The notes under the pieces were generated by a model. The model was not told where the DNA came from, made no database searches, and saw only the letters and a program-made list of their open reading frames with translations. From Pedosphaera sp. (GTDB lineage: Bacteria; Verrucomicrobiota; Verrucomicrobiia; Limisphaerales; SIBH01), in assembly GCA_009695285.1 (NCBI GenBank), contig SIBH01000002.1, positions 1 to 55,123 on the forward strand: DNA of 55,123 bases. Direction: 5' to 3'. The translations under genes were made by a program, and so were the position numbers. Shown here in pieces: positions 32,034 to 41,700 of the stretch (positions are counted from its first letter, which is position 1; the number at the start of each line of letters is the position of its first letter).

Positions 32034-33818
32034 ATGAGTATGCAGCCCATCACCTTGAACGCCGTCGGCAGTTTCACTCCCGGGAGCGTCAGCATCCCCA
32101 AGCACGCCGTTCAGCAGCGCGTGCGCCCGCCCAAGAAAAACGTCCCGCAGACCGGCATGGAGCGGACGCACATTCTCAACACCGTCCGCCGCTACGTCGC
32201 CGAGTTTAATCCCATCCCGCCGATGCCGTCCGACGAACTCAAGGTCCATGCCGACCGGCTCGTCGAGATGCTCAAGTGCGACGCCATCTACCGCGACTAC
32301 ATCGGCGTGCTCCTGAACAACGAAATGTGGCGCGAGAGCGTGGCCGCCATTCCGTTCGAGCGCCGTCTGCTCCTGCTTCCGAAATGCCTGCGCGTCGAGA
32401 GCAAATGCCCTGCGCCCTTCGATGAATTCGGTCTGCTGTGCAAACAATGCGGCCTCTGTTCCATCCAGGACTTGCAGGCCGAGGCGGAGAAACTGGGTTA
32501 TGCCGTGCTCGTGGCCGAAGGTTCCGCCATCGTCATGTCGCTCATTCAGACCGGGAAGATTGAAGCCATCGTCGGCGTGAGCTGCCTGAGCGTTTTGGAA
32601 CGCGCGTTTCCCTACATGGAAGCCGCCGCGATTCCCGGCGTCGCGGTGCCGCTGCTCCAGGACGACTGCATCGACACCACGGTCGATCTCGACTGGGTCT
32701 GGGATTACATCCATCTGACCAGCGACGACAAAACGCGCCGCCTTGACCTCGGCGCGCTCCGTGAAGAAGTGGACTTCTGGTTCTCACCCGCGTCGCTTGA
32801 CCTCATCATGGGCAACGCCGACGGCGAGACCGAGCGCATCGCCCGCGAATGGCTGGGCCGTGCCGGCAAACGCTGGCGGCCGTTTCTCGCCGTCTCCACG
32901 TTCCAGGCGTTGCGCGCCGACACCGGCCAACCGCTGCCCGATGACATTAAAAAAATCGCCGTCGCGGTCGAATGTTTCCACAAGGCCTCGCTCATCCACG
33001 ACGACATCGAAGACAACGACGCGACGCGCTACGGTGAGAAAACGCTCCACGAAGAATACGGCGTGGCTGTCGCGCTGAACGTCGGTGATCTCCTCATCGG
33101 CGAAGGCTACCGGCTGATCGGGGCCAGCAAAATTTCCGCCGAACAGAAGGCCGAGATGCTGCTCGTCGCCAGTCAGGGCCAGCGTCAACTTTGCCGTGGT
33201 CAGGGCGCAGAACTCTGCTGGGCGCGCCAGCCCGAACCGCTCACTTCCCTGCAAGTGCTCGATATTTTTCGCAGCAAAACCGCGCCGGCCTTCGAGGTTG
33301 CGCTGCAATTCGGCGCGCTTTATGCCGGACTGGAACAGCACGGGGAAGTCTGCGACACGCTCCAGGTTTACAGCGAGGCCCTCGGCATCGCCTACCAGAT
33401 CCGCGACGACCTCAGCGACCTCGGCGCGGGCGGCGAGACGAACGACATCGCCGGACTTCGCCCTAGCCTGCTGCTGGCCGTCGCCTACGAACGCGCGCAG
33501 GCCGAGAAGAAAATCTTGCTCGAATTCCTCTGGCGTCGCGCGCCGCAGGCGGGCGTGAATCCCGAGCAGATCGAGGCGCTCTACGTGGAACTGAAGGCCG
33601 ACGAACGTGCCCGCACCCTGCTGGAAACTTACAAGGAAGAGGCCATCCGCTGCCTGCGCGATCTGGAGAATCCGAATTTGAAGGGCCTGCTCCGCCGCGT
33701 CCTCGGCAAGATTTTCAACGACACGGAAATCAAAGGCTGGTGCAAGGAATTCGAGCAGCAGAACACTGCCGGACGGCTGCTGGTGGTGGAACCGGCCGCG
33801 CCGGCCCCGGTGGCGTGA
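32034..33818 (+). CDS. DUF116-polyprenyl synthetase fusion
   Basis: A 594-residue two-domain protein. Residues 85-245 match DUF116: ERRLLLLPKCLRVESKCPAP, a cysteine set C118, C125, C136, C139, C142 (LLCKQCGLCS), then EKLGYAVLVAEGSAIV and EAIVGVSCLSVL. This is probably an Fe-S domain of unknown chemistry. Residues 270-570 are a trans-isoprenyl diphosphate synthase with first Asp-rich motif DDIED (323-327), second DDLSD (458-462), and AKRWRPFL-like GKRWRPFL near the start. The domain makes linear prenyl diphosphates; chain length cannot be told. The fusion ties an Fe-S domain directly to prenyl chain synthesis and closes the 28542-33818 cluster. No membrane segment. Confidence 0.9.
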   Translation: MSMQPITLNAVGSFTPGSVSIPKHAVQQRVRPPKKNVPQTGMERTHILNTVRRYVAEFNPIPPMPSDELKVHADRLVEMLKCDAIYRDYIGVLLNNEMWRESVAAIPFERRLLLLPKCLRVESKCPAPFDEFGLLCKQCGLCSIQDLQAEAEKLGYAVLVAEGSAIVMSLIQTGKIEAIVGVSCLSVLERAFPYMEAAAIPGVAVPLLQDDCIDTTVDLDWVWDYIHLTSDDKTRRLDLGALREEVDFWFSPASLDLIMGNADGETERIAREWLGRAGKRWRPFLAVSTFQALRADTGQPLPDDIKKIAVAVECFHKASLIHDDIEDNDATRYGEKTLHEEYGVAVALNVGDLLIGEGYRLIGASKISAEQKAEMLLVASQGQRQLCRGQGAELCWARQPEPLTSLQVLDIFRSKTAPAFEVALQFGALYAGLEQHGEVCDTLQVYSEALGIAYQIRDDLSDLGAGGETNDIAGLRPSLLLAVAYERAQAEKKILLEFLWRRAPQAGVNPEQIEALYVELKADERARTLLETYKEEAIRCLRDLENPNLKGLLRRVLGKIFNDTEIKGWCKEFEQQNTAGRLLVVEPAAPAPVA

Positions 33819-33928
33819 CCTGGCCAAGGCGTGCCGAAATCCACCGCCGTGGCCGGACAGAAATTCCCCCATCCACGTCCGCCCTAAATCCCCGGGAAAA
33901 ATTCGCCGTGGCTTTTCCGTAATCCGCA

Positions 33929-34834
33929 TCAACTCCCCGCCGGATGACTGGCCGACCACGCCAACCCCACCACCCCGGCCACGGCGATCACTCCGCCGAG
34001 CAACGACCGCTTCGTGGGCCGCTCACCCTCCACCCACTGCGCCAGCGGCACGATCACGAGCGGCGTCAAGGCCACCACCGGCAGCACCTCGCCCGCGCTG
34101 TGGTGCATCAAGGCGAGTTGATAACAGCCCACGCCCAGCACCGGCCCCGCGAGCGTGCCCGCCAGCAGCCACGGCCAGGCCTCGCCCTTCAGCGGACTGT
34201 TTTTTTCCCTGGAACCTCGCAACGAAAAAAAATACCAGACCACCATCGCGATTAGGAGTCCGCCGAGAATCCGTTGATAGCTCGCGGTCAGCGGGCTGAT
34301 CGAATGGCCCGCCATCTCCACCACCGCGTAGCCTTTGCGCGACAGCACCACGCCCAGTCCCTGGCCCACGCCCGCGATGACTCCGCAGACCGTCCCGATC
34401 CAGAACGTGCGCCGGGAAATCTCCAGATGCCCGCTCGGCGCCAGCGCCACCACCACGCCCGCCAGTGTCACCAGCGCGAACAGAATTTTTAGCGACGTCA
34501 GCGGCGTGCCCAGCCAGAACCATTCCACGGTGGCGGCGAACGGCGCGGCTAGACAATGCACCAGCAGCACCGACAACCTCGAACCGATCCGCGGCAACGC
34601 CTCGTAAAACGCCACGTCCCCCAGGCCGAAGCCCGCGATGCCACTCAGAAAAAACCAGCCGAACGCCCCGCCACTCCAGCCCTCCCCGAAGAGATGCGCG
34701 TAGGCCGCGAGCAGGATGGTCGCCAGCAGGATGCGAAAAAAGTTCGCGCGCACGCCGCCGAGCACTTTGGCAATGCGATGCGCGCACACCCCGGAGAGTG
34801 CGAAGCAAATGGTCGTGGCAAAAGCGGCCCACAT
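33929..34834 (-). CDS. EamA/DMT family membrane transporter
   Basis: A 301-residue polytopic membrane protein with about ten hydrophobic helices arranged as two EamA repeats: the first from MWAAFATTICFALSGVCAHRI to LVTLAGVVVALAPSG, the second from FWIGTVCGVIAGVGQGLGVV to GGVIAVAGVVGLAW. Family members move metabolites such as amino acids, nucleotides or sugars; the substrate is not predictable. It converges with the DUF116-prenyl synthetase gene (110 bases between stops) and diverges from the helicase gene at 35061, separated by 226 bases in which I see no gene. Confidence 0.9.
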   Translation of the reverse strand: MWAAFATTICFALSGVCAHRIAKVLGGVRANFFRILLATILLAAYAHLFGEGWSGGAFGWFFLSGIAGFGLGDVAFYEALPRIGSRLSVLLVHCLAAPFAATVEWFWLGTPLTSLKILFALVTLAGVVVALAPSGHLEISRRTFWIGTVCGVIAGVGQGLGVVLSRKGYAVVEMAGHSISPLTASYQRILGGLLIAMVVWYFFSLRGSREKNSPLKGEAWPWLLAGTLAGPVLGVGCYQLALMHHSAGEVLPVVALTPLVIVPLAQWVEGERPTKRSLLGGVIAVAGVVGLAWSASHPAGS

Positions 34835-35060
34835 GAAACGCTATGATGGCCGCGCCCAGGCCGGGCCGACAAACCAAATCATGCGATGGCGGCGCGGGAC
34901 GGTCCGAATCGGGAAACGCCTGAAGGCAGATTCCCGAACTTTCAAGCTGGTAGCCGTCAGAACAGAACCGGTGTTCGCCTGGGTGGTAATTTTGACCGCG
35001 CGGTTTTCGCATTTTTTTATTTTGGCGGCGCGCTCTGTCCGGCACTGTCGGCGGGCATAG

Positions 35061-38000
35061 ATGAGTTTCACCGATTTAACAGAAGCCTTTTTGGCGAAGA
35101 TCGCGGGCTGGGACGCGGTCAAAAACGCGCGCGCCCTACTGGCCGCCGACAAGGTTCTCAGCTCGAACTGGACGCCGCCCATCCTCAAGGGCGTCGTGCA
35201 GGAAGGCTCGGCGTCGTATCGCGCCGGGTTGGTCATCAAGGACACAATCAACATCGAGAACATGTGCTCGTGCCGCGCCTCGCGCGACGCGGGGATGATC
35301 TGCGCGCACTCGGTCGCGGTCGGCCTGCATCATTTGCAGCGGGGTAAGGCTCCGGCGCTGGGAGCCGCGAGCACCACGGCCACGCTGGTGCCGATGCGCG
35401 CCGGGGCGTCGAGAACCGCGCGCGAACCGGAGCCGGAAGCCGGGCCGCGTTTGCGCCGCGCCTCGCTGGGTGAAGCGGGTGAGGCCTTGGAAATTTCCGT
35501 GATTCTCCCGCCGACCTTCGCCGCCGGCCTCGAGCGCGGCAAAGTCATGGCGACGTTCGAGGGCAAATGGAGCGGTGGCCGCGCGCCGCTGAGCGCGCTG
35601 CCGATGGCGAAGGCGTTCCGGCTTTCCGCCGAGGACACGCGGTTGCTCGACATGGCCGAGCATCTTGCCGGCGGCGAAACGCCCGGCGGACTGATGTTGA
35701 ATCTCGTCGAGTTGACGCAATTGCTCGGCGCGCTGGCCGGCCATCCGCGCGTGGCGCTGGGACGCGGCCAACCGCTGGCCGTTTCGGCGACGGCCTGGCG
35801 CGTGCCGATTCAGGCGACGCTCGAAACATCCGGCGAGATTCGCCTGAACCTGCCGCCGGAGGCGGCGCGTCCGCTGCTCATTGCGGGCGAAACGCTCTGG
35901 GCCTTCCACGGCGCGGCGCTGGAGCCGGTCGCATTGCCGAAGCAATGGCGCGAGCTGTTTCGCGGCCCGATAAAACTTTCCCGGCAGCGCGTGCCGCTCT
36001 TCCTCAGCCAAGAACTCGCCGTGCTCGAGGCTGAGTGCGACGTGGACGCGAATTTTGTTCTCGAAGAATTCACGCTCGAACCACAGCCGCCGCGCTTCGT
36101 GCTCGCGCTCAACGGCGGGCTGGCGCAGGTGCAGGCGCAGTTGCAGTGCGCCTACGGGGCGCGCGTCATGACCGTGGGCGTGACCGCGAAGGACGAGACG
36201 CTTTGGCTGCCCGATCCGAAAAGCACCACGCGCTATTCGACGCGCGATTTCGGGACGGAGATGGCCGCGACGGAGCGGATGAGGCGCGCGGGTTTCATCG
36301 GGCCGGACACGCAGGGCCGCTGGAATCTGCACGGGGAAAACGCGGTGGTGAATTTTTTCGCGCGCGAGTTTCCGCGCCTGCAAAAGGAGTGGGACGTGAC
36401 GCTGGAGGAACGGCTGGAGCGGAGCACGGCGAAAAATTTCGAGCGCATCGAGCCGCACCTGCAAATCACGCCGTCGGGCGAGCGGTGGTTTGATGTCGAG
36501 ATGTCGCTGGCCTCGGAAGATGGTGAAAAGTTTTCGGCGGCGGACATTCAGCGTTTGATTTTGTCTGGCTCCAGTCACACGCGCTTGAAGAACGGGCGCA
36601 TCGCGCTGATCGACACGGGCGCGCTGGAGGAGTTCAACGAGGTGCTGCGGGATTGTGCGCCGCAGCAGCACGAGAAGGGCTACCGGTTGAGCGGCGTGCA
36701 GGCGGGTTTTCTCGACGCGACACTGCGGCAGCAGCCGGGCTGGCAGGTGCAGGCGTCCGCCGCGTGGCGCGAGCGCGCGGCGCAGCAGAGCGGCCAGACG
36801 AAGCTGGAATGTCCGCCGCTGGGCGTGCTCGAAGATGTGCTGCGCCCATATCAAAAGCAGGGCGTGGCGTGGCTGCGTTTTTTGCGCGAGAACCATTTCG
36901 GCGGAATCCTGGCGGACGAGATGGGGCTGGGGAAAACGCTGCAAACATTGGCCTTCGTGGCGGTAACGCGGAACGAGGAACGCGGAATGCGGAACAGGGA
37001 AACTGCGAGCCGCAAACCGTATTTGATCGTTTGTCCGACTTCGCTGGTTTTCAACTGGGTGGCGGAGGCGAAGAAATTCACGCCGGAGTTGAAGGTTCTG
37101 GCGCTGCACGGCGCGGGGCGGCACGAGCTGTTTGATAAAATTCCGGAGAGCGATCTCGTCATCACCAGTTACGCGCTGATCCGACGCGACGCGGAGCGGT
37201 ATCGTGAAATGGAGTTCGACACGCTGGTGCTCGACGAGGCGCAGCACATCAAGAACCGGCAGACGCAAAACGCGGTCGCGGTGAAGGCGGTGCGGGCGCA
37301 GCACCGGCTCGTGCTCACCGGCACGCCGATGGAAAACTCGGTGCTCGATCTCTGGAGCATTTTTGACTTTTTGATGCCGGGCTATCTCGGCGCGGCGCAG
37401 GATTTCCGCGAGCGTTACGAGCAGCCGATCACGCGGGACAAGGATCTCGCTGCGCAGTCGCGGCTGGGACGGCGGCTGCGTCCGTTCATTCTGCGCCGGC
37501 TGAAGCGCGACGTGGCGAAAGACCTGCCGGCGAAGCTGGAACAGGTTTCGTACTGCGAACTCACCGAGGACCAGCAGCAGGTGTATCAGCAAATTCTCGC
37601 GGTCAGCCGCCGGGAAGTGATGGCGGCGGTCGGCGCGCAGGGTCTGGCGAAAAGCCGCATGGTGGTGCTGAACGCGCTGCTGCGGTTGCGGCAGATTTGC
37701 TGCGACTTGCGCCTGCTGAAACTCGATGAGGACAAGTTCACCGACGAGAATTCCGGCAAACTGGAGATGTTTGGCGAACTGCTCGAAGAGGCGATGGACG
37801 GTGGACATCGCGTGCTGGTGTTCAGCCAGTTTGTTTCGATGCTCACGCTGCTCCGGGAAAAACTCGCGGCGGACAAGGTTGAGTATTGCTACCTCGACGG
37901 CTCGACGATGAATCGCGGCGCGGTGGTGGAAAAATTTCAGGCGAACGAAAAAATTCCGGTATTCCTCATCAGCCTCAAGGCGGGCGGCGTCGGCCTCAAC

Positions 38001-38258
38001 CTGACCGGCGCGGACACGGTAATTCATTTCGATCCGTGGTGGAATCCGGCGGTGGAGGACCAGGCCACCGACCGGGCGCATCGCATCGGGCAGACGCGCG
38101 TGGTGACGAGCTACAAGCTGATCACGCGCGGCACGGTGGAGGAAAAAATTCTGGCGTTGCAGCAGCGCAAGCGCGCGGTGATCAAGGCCACGCTCGGCGG
38201 CGAGGAATCACTCACGGAGAACCTGACGTGGGAGGAGATTCAGGGGTTGTTTGAGTGA
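35061..38258 (+). CDS. SWI2/SNF2 helicase with N-terminal SWIM zinc finger
   Basis: A 1065-residue DNA-dependent ATPase/translocase. A SWIM zinc finger is at residues 69-83 (C69, C71, C81, H83 in MCSCRASRDAGMICAHS). A bacterial SNF2-associated middle region follows. The ATPase starts near 600: Walker A LADEMGLGKTLQT (about 617), motif Ia VCPTSLVFNW, DEAQH (about 724), TGTPMENSVLDLWSI, then the second RecA half with VFSQFVSMLTLL, SLKAGGVGLNL and DPWWNPAVEDQATDRAHRIGQ. A short GCGGAA-type repeat encodes a loop between Walker A and motif Ia. No phage-defence partner genes are near. smc follows after a 487-base repeat region. Confidence 0.95.
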   Translation: MSFTDLTEAFLAKIAGWDAVKNARALLAADKVLSSNWTPPILKGVVQEGSASYRAGLVIKDTINIENMCSCRASRDAGMICAHSVAVGLHHLQRGKAPALGAASTTATLVPMRAGASRTAREPEPEAGPRLRRASLGEAGEALEISVILPPTFAAGLERGKVMATFEGKWSGGRAPLSALPMAKAFRLSAEDTRLLDMAEHLAGGETPGGLMLNLVELTQLLGALAGHPRVALGRGQPLAVSATAWRVPIQATLETSGEIRLNLPPEAARPLLIAGETLWAFHGAALEPVALPKQWRELFRGPIKLSRQRVPLFLSQELAVLEAECDVDANFVLEEFTLEPQPPRFVLALNGGLAQVQAQLQCAYGARVMTVGVTAKDETLWLPDPKSTTRYSTRDFGTEMAATERMRRAGFIGPDTQGRWNLHGENAVVNFFAREFPRLQKEWDVTLEERLERSTAKNFERIEPHLQITPSGERWFDVEMSLASEDGEKFSAADIQRLILSGSSHTRLKNGRIALIDTGALEEFNEVLRDCAPQQHEKGYRLSGVQAGFLDATLRQQPGWQVQASAAWRERAAQQSGQTKLECPPLGVLEDVLRPYQKQGVAWLRFLRENHFGGILADEMGLGKTLQTLAFVAVTRNEERGMRNRETASRKPYLIVCPTSLVFNWVAEAKKFTPELKVLALHGAGRHELFDKIPESDLVITSYALIRRDAERYREMEFDTLVLDEAQHIKNRQTQNAVAVKAVRAQHRLVLTGTPMENSVLDLWSIFDFLMPGYLGAAQDFRERYEQPITRDKDLAAQSRLGRRLRPFILRRLKRDVAKDLPAKLEQVSYCELTEDQQQVYQQILAVSRREVMAAVGAQGLAKSRMVVLNALLRLRQICCDLRLLKLDEDKFTDENSGKLEMFGELLEEAMDGGHRVLVFSQFVSMLTLLREKLAADKVEYCYLDGSTMNRGAVVEKFQANEKIPVFLISLKAGGVGLNLTGADTVIHFDPWWNPAVEDQATDRAHRIGQTRVVTSYKLITRGTVEEKILALQQRKRAVIKATLGGEESLTENLTWEEIQGLFE
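36967..36999. repeat. CGGAAC/CGGAATG short-unit repeat inside the SNF2 helicase gene
   Basis: Degenerate CGGAACGAGGAA and CGCGGAATGCGGAAC units, translated as TRNEERGMRNRE between conserved helicase motifs I and Ia. Of the same style as intergenic simple repeats, and kept in frame. Confidence 0.7.
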
Positions 38259-38297
38259 GGGTTTTTTGGTTGAGAGAAGAGGGGACAGGGCTTCTCT

Positions 38298-38487
38298 CCG
38301 GTCCCGCAGGGACGCGCGAAAACAGCCCAGTGCTTTAGCACTGGGTTTGCGGCACCGCCGAACGAGTTCCGCAGGGACGGCAGAACCGGGCGTGGAATTC
38401 TGCCGTCCCTGCGGGACTTGGCCCGCAACATTCCTCCAACCCAGCGATGAATCGCTGGGCTATTTTCGGGCGTCCCTGAGGGACGGG
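38298..38487. repeat. About 190-base nested palindromic (MITE-like) element
   Basis: The gene-free stretch 38259-38745 contains one large dyad. Outer arms begin GTCCCGCAGGGACG at the left and, inverted, GTCCCTCAGGGACG at the right, each running into (C/G)CGAAAA(C/T)AGCCCAG. Each half holds a hairpin: CCCAGTGCT-TT-AGCACTGGG (38326-38345) and CCCAGCGAT-GA-ATCGCTGGG (38440-38459). The centre is a perfect 17-base inverted repeat (38369-38385 with 38398-38414). It could fold into a cruciform. No transposase gene is inside. Confidence 0.88.
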
Positions 38488-38664
38488 GAGATTTGCTTTC
38501 GTGCGAGAAGCGGCCCGCGCTCCGGGCCGGGGTTGGGCCTTTCCTTGAACCTCGGCTTCGGAACGCCGACTTCACTGCTGATTTCAGTGGTTGTCTTGAT
38601 ATTGAGCGAATTTGCCCCAACCCGGTCAAAGACTGCGCGATACATCGGTTCCTCAATTAGTTGT

Positions 38665-38717
38665 GCCCGTGTGAACAACTTTCCACCATATGTGGTGGAT
38701 TTCGACTTTACACGGGC
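38665..38717. promoter_or_regulatory. Concentric dyads upstream of smc
   Basis: A perfect 18-base palindrome TCCACCATATGTGGTGGA (38682-38699) is centred, within half a base, on a second dyad with arms GCCCGTGT (38665-38672) and ACACGGGC (38710-38717). The smc start codon is 28 bases further. The placement fits an operator or an RNA leader structure, though a repeat remnant is possible. Confidence 0.5.
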
Positions 38718-38745
38718 GGGTTAATCCTTTTTTATTTGAAATGTC

Positions 38746-41700
38746 ATGTATCTCAAAAACCTTACCGTTCTTGGTTTCAAGTCCTTTGCGGACAAGACAT
38801 CCCTCAACTTCCAGCCCGGTGTGACCGCCATTGTCGGTCCCAACGGGTGCGGCAAATCCAATGTGTCCGACGCCATCCGTTGGGTCTTGGGCGAGCAATC
38901 AGCAAAGGCGCTGCGCGGCGGCGAAATGGCCGACGTGATTTTCAACGGCACCGATGGGCGCAAACCGCTCGGCATGGCCGAGGTGTCGCTGACCATCGGC
39001 GGGGTGGATCAGGAGCAGTTGATCATTTCCGGGGTGGAGGTGGCCTACGATGAAGTCACGCTCACGCGCCGCGTTTTCCGCGATGGCGGGAGCGAGTATT
39101 TCATCAACAAGACCCCGTGCCGACTGAAGGACATCCAGCAAATTTTCATGGGCACCGGCATGGGCAAGACGAGCTACTCGATCATGGCCCAGGGAAACAT
39201 CACGCAGATTCTTTCGAGCAAGCCCGATGACCGCCGCATGGTTTTCGAAGAGGCCGCCGGCATCACCAAATACAAGGCGCAGAAACGGGAGGCGCTCCGC
39301 AAGCTGGAATACACGGACCAAAATCTCCTGCGCGTGGCCGATCTCATCCGCGAGGTGAAGCGGCAGATCGGCTCGCTTCAGCGCCAGGCCGGCAAGGCGC
39401 GCCGCTACAAGCAGCTTTCGCTGGAACTCCAGCACCTTGACACGCAGCTCGCACGTCATCAGTTCGATGTCCTCCAGGCGGAGATCACCGAGCGCGCGGC
39501 CTCGGCGGAAAAGTTGCGCGCGGAAATGGAAGCCTGCTCGGAGAGCCTGCTGCGCGCGGAGGATGAAATTCTGCAACTGCGCTCGCGCCTTTCCGAACTG
39601 GAGCAGGCGATCAATGCCTCGCAGCAGCGCGGCCTGGAGTTGAAGGGCCAGATCGACCGGCACGAGAGCCGCATCCATTTCAACGACGAGCGGCTCCAGG
39701 AACTTGAAAATCAGAACGCCCGCGCGCTTCACGAAATCAACGAGTCGGAGGAACGCAAGCTGGCCGCCGAGGCGGAAATGAAAGTGGTCAGTGAACGGCT
39801 CGCCGGCTCGACCGCCGCGCTGGAACAGCATCGCGTCGCGCTCAACGAAAAGCGCGACGCTCTCTCGCAGGTCGAGGCCGGCCTGTCGCGCCAGCAGGAG
39901 ACGCTCCGCCAGGCGCAGTCCGACGCGTTTGACGCCGCGCAGCAGTTGGGCCGCGTCCGCAACGAAATCAACGCGCTCGATTTGCAGAAGCAGGGCAACG
40001 TCGTCCGGCTTGAAAAATTGTCGTCGGAGAAAATCCAGTTGGAAGAGGAGCGCACCCGCCTCGAAACTCGCCTCACGGAATTTGCGGCGAACGTGGAGTC
40101 CGAGAAGCTGGGCGTCCAGACTTCGCGCGGCACGGTCGAGCAGCGCCAGCAGCGGCTGCGCGACATCCAGGTGGAGATGAACCAGGTGGTGCAGGAGCTG
40201 GACGGCGTGGTGCGGCAGCAGGCGGAGAATCGTTCGCGCCTGAACGTGCTCGAACAGTTGCAGGAATCACATGAGGGCTTCAGCGGCGGCACGCTGGCCG
40301 CGCTCCAGCAGACGCAGTCGGTGCTGGGTTCGCTGGCCGACAAGATTCGCGTGCCGGACAAATACATCCCGGCCATCGAAGCCGCGCTCGGCCATCATTT
40401 GCAGCTCGTGCTCACGGAGCAGCCCGAGGCCGCGCAGCAAATCCTCGCCGACCTCAGCGCCGGCAAGAAAGGCCGCGCCAGCATCGCGGCGTTGCAATTC
40501 ACCGAGGCGGATGGCGCGGTGCAAGAGGGCGGCCGCGCGCCGGAATCGGACACGGACTTTCTCGAAGCCAGCCAGCTTCTCTCGAAGAAAGATCCGGCGG
40601 AGCTTTACGCCGCGAAGGTCGTCGAAGCGGACGAAGCTGTGCGCCCGCTGGTTGCGCGGTTGCTCGGCATGACGCGGATCGTTCCCGACCTCGCGGCCGC
40701 CACGGCGGCGTGGCGCGAGAGCCTGGGCGCGTTTCATTATGTGACGCTAGCGGGCGAACAGTTGAGCCGCCACGGCGTTTACACCGGCGGTTCCGCGAAC
40801 GGCTCCGGCAAGGCGCCGGCTTCCATTCTTGGCCGCAAGAATCAAATCGTCGAACTCAAGGCTGCGCTGTCCGGGCTGCAGGAAAAAGTAGCTGAAGCCA
40901 GCCGCCGCAAGGGCGCGCTGCAAAGCGAGCAGACGGCGTTGCAGGCTAGCCTGCAGCAGGCGCAGACGGAACTGCGCGCGCAGGAAGTTGCCATCGCCAC
41001 GCGCCAGGGCGAGTTGAACGCGCTGCAAAATTCGCAGCGCACCCTCGGCCAGAAGATCGAGACGGTCGTTTATGAAGTGCAGAGCCTGGCCGCTCACGAG
41101 CAGGAAGGCATGCAGAAGCGCAACGCCCTCGCCGGGCAGATCGTCGCTCTCGAGCAGCGCGAGCAGGCCGCCACCGCGCAAGTCACCGAACTGACCGCCG
41201 GACTCGAGACCCTCCGCGAGCAGCGCGACGCCGCGAACACCGCGCTCACGGAGACGAAAGTCGCGCTCGCCACCGAGGAGCAGCTCGTCGCGTCCTTTGC
41301 CAAGCAGAAATTCCCGCTGGAGCAGCGCCTCCGCGAACTGGCCCAGTTGATCCAGCAGCGCCGCAACGAGTGCGGTTCGTTCCTCACGAAGAAGCAGCAG
41401 TTCGAGGCCGAGATCGCGGAATCGCGCCGGCAGATCGAACGGCTGGATCACGACCGCGAGCAGGTCGGCGCGCAGACGGCGGAGTTGTCGAACCAAAAGG
41501 AGGCGCAGGACACTGACATTTCGGCGCGCGAGGAAAATCTGCGCGGCCAGCGCGGGCGGTTGACCTCGGTGCAAACCCAGCGCGGCGCGCTCGAGGTGGA
41601 ACTGGCGCAGAAAAACATGGCCGTGCAAAACCTGCGCGAGCGTGTGCAGCAGAAGTGGCAGGTCAATCTCGACGACGTGCGCAGCGAGTGCATCACCATC

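Noticed and set aside
35136-38081. A 981-codon open frame opposite the SNF2 helicase gene
   Set aside because: Helicase motifs on the plus strand are complete; the antisense product is Arg/Leu-rich without domains.
38460-38678. Small minus-strand frame in the region before smc
   Set aside because: It overlaps the palindromic element and the dyad, has no start context or family resemblance, and no neighbour to pair with.
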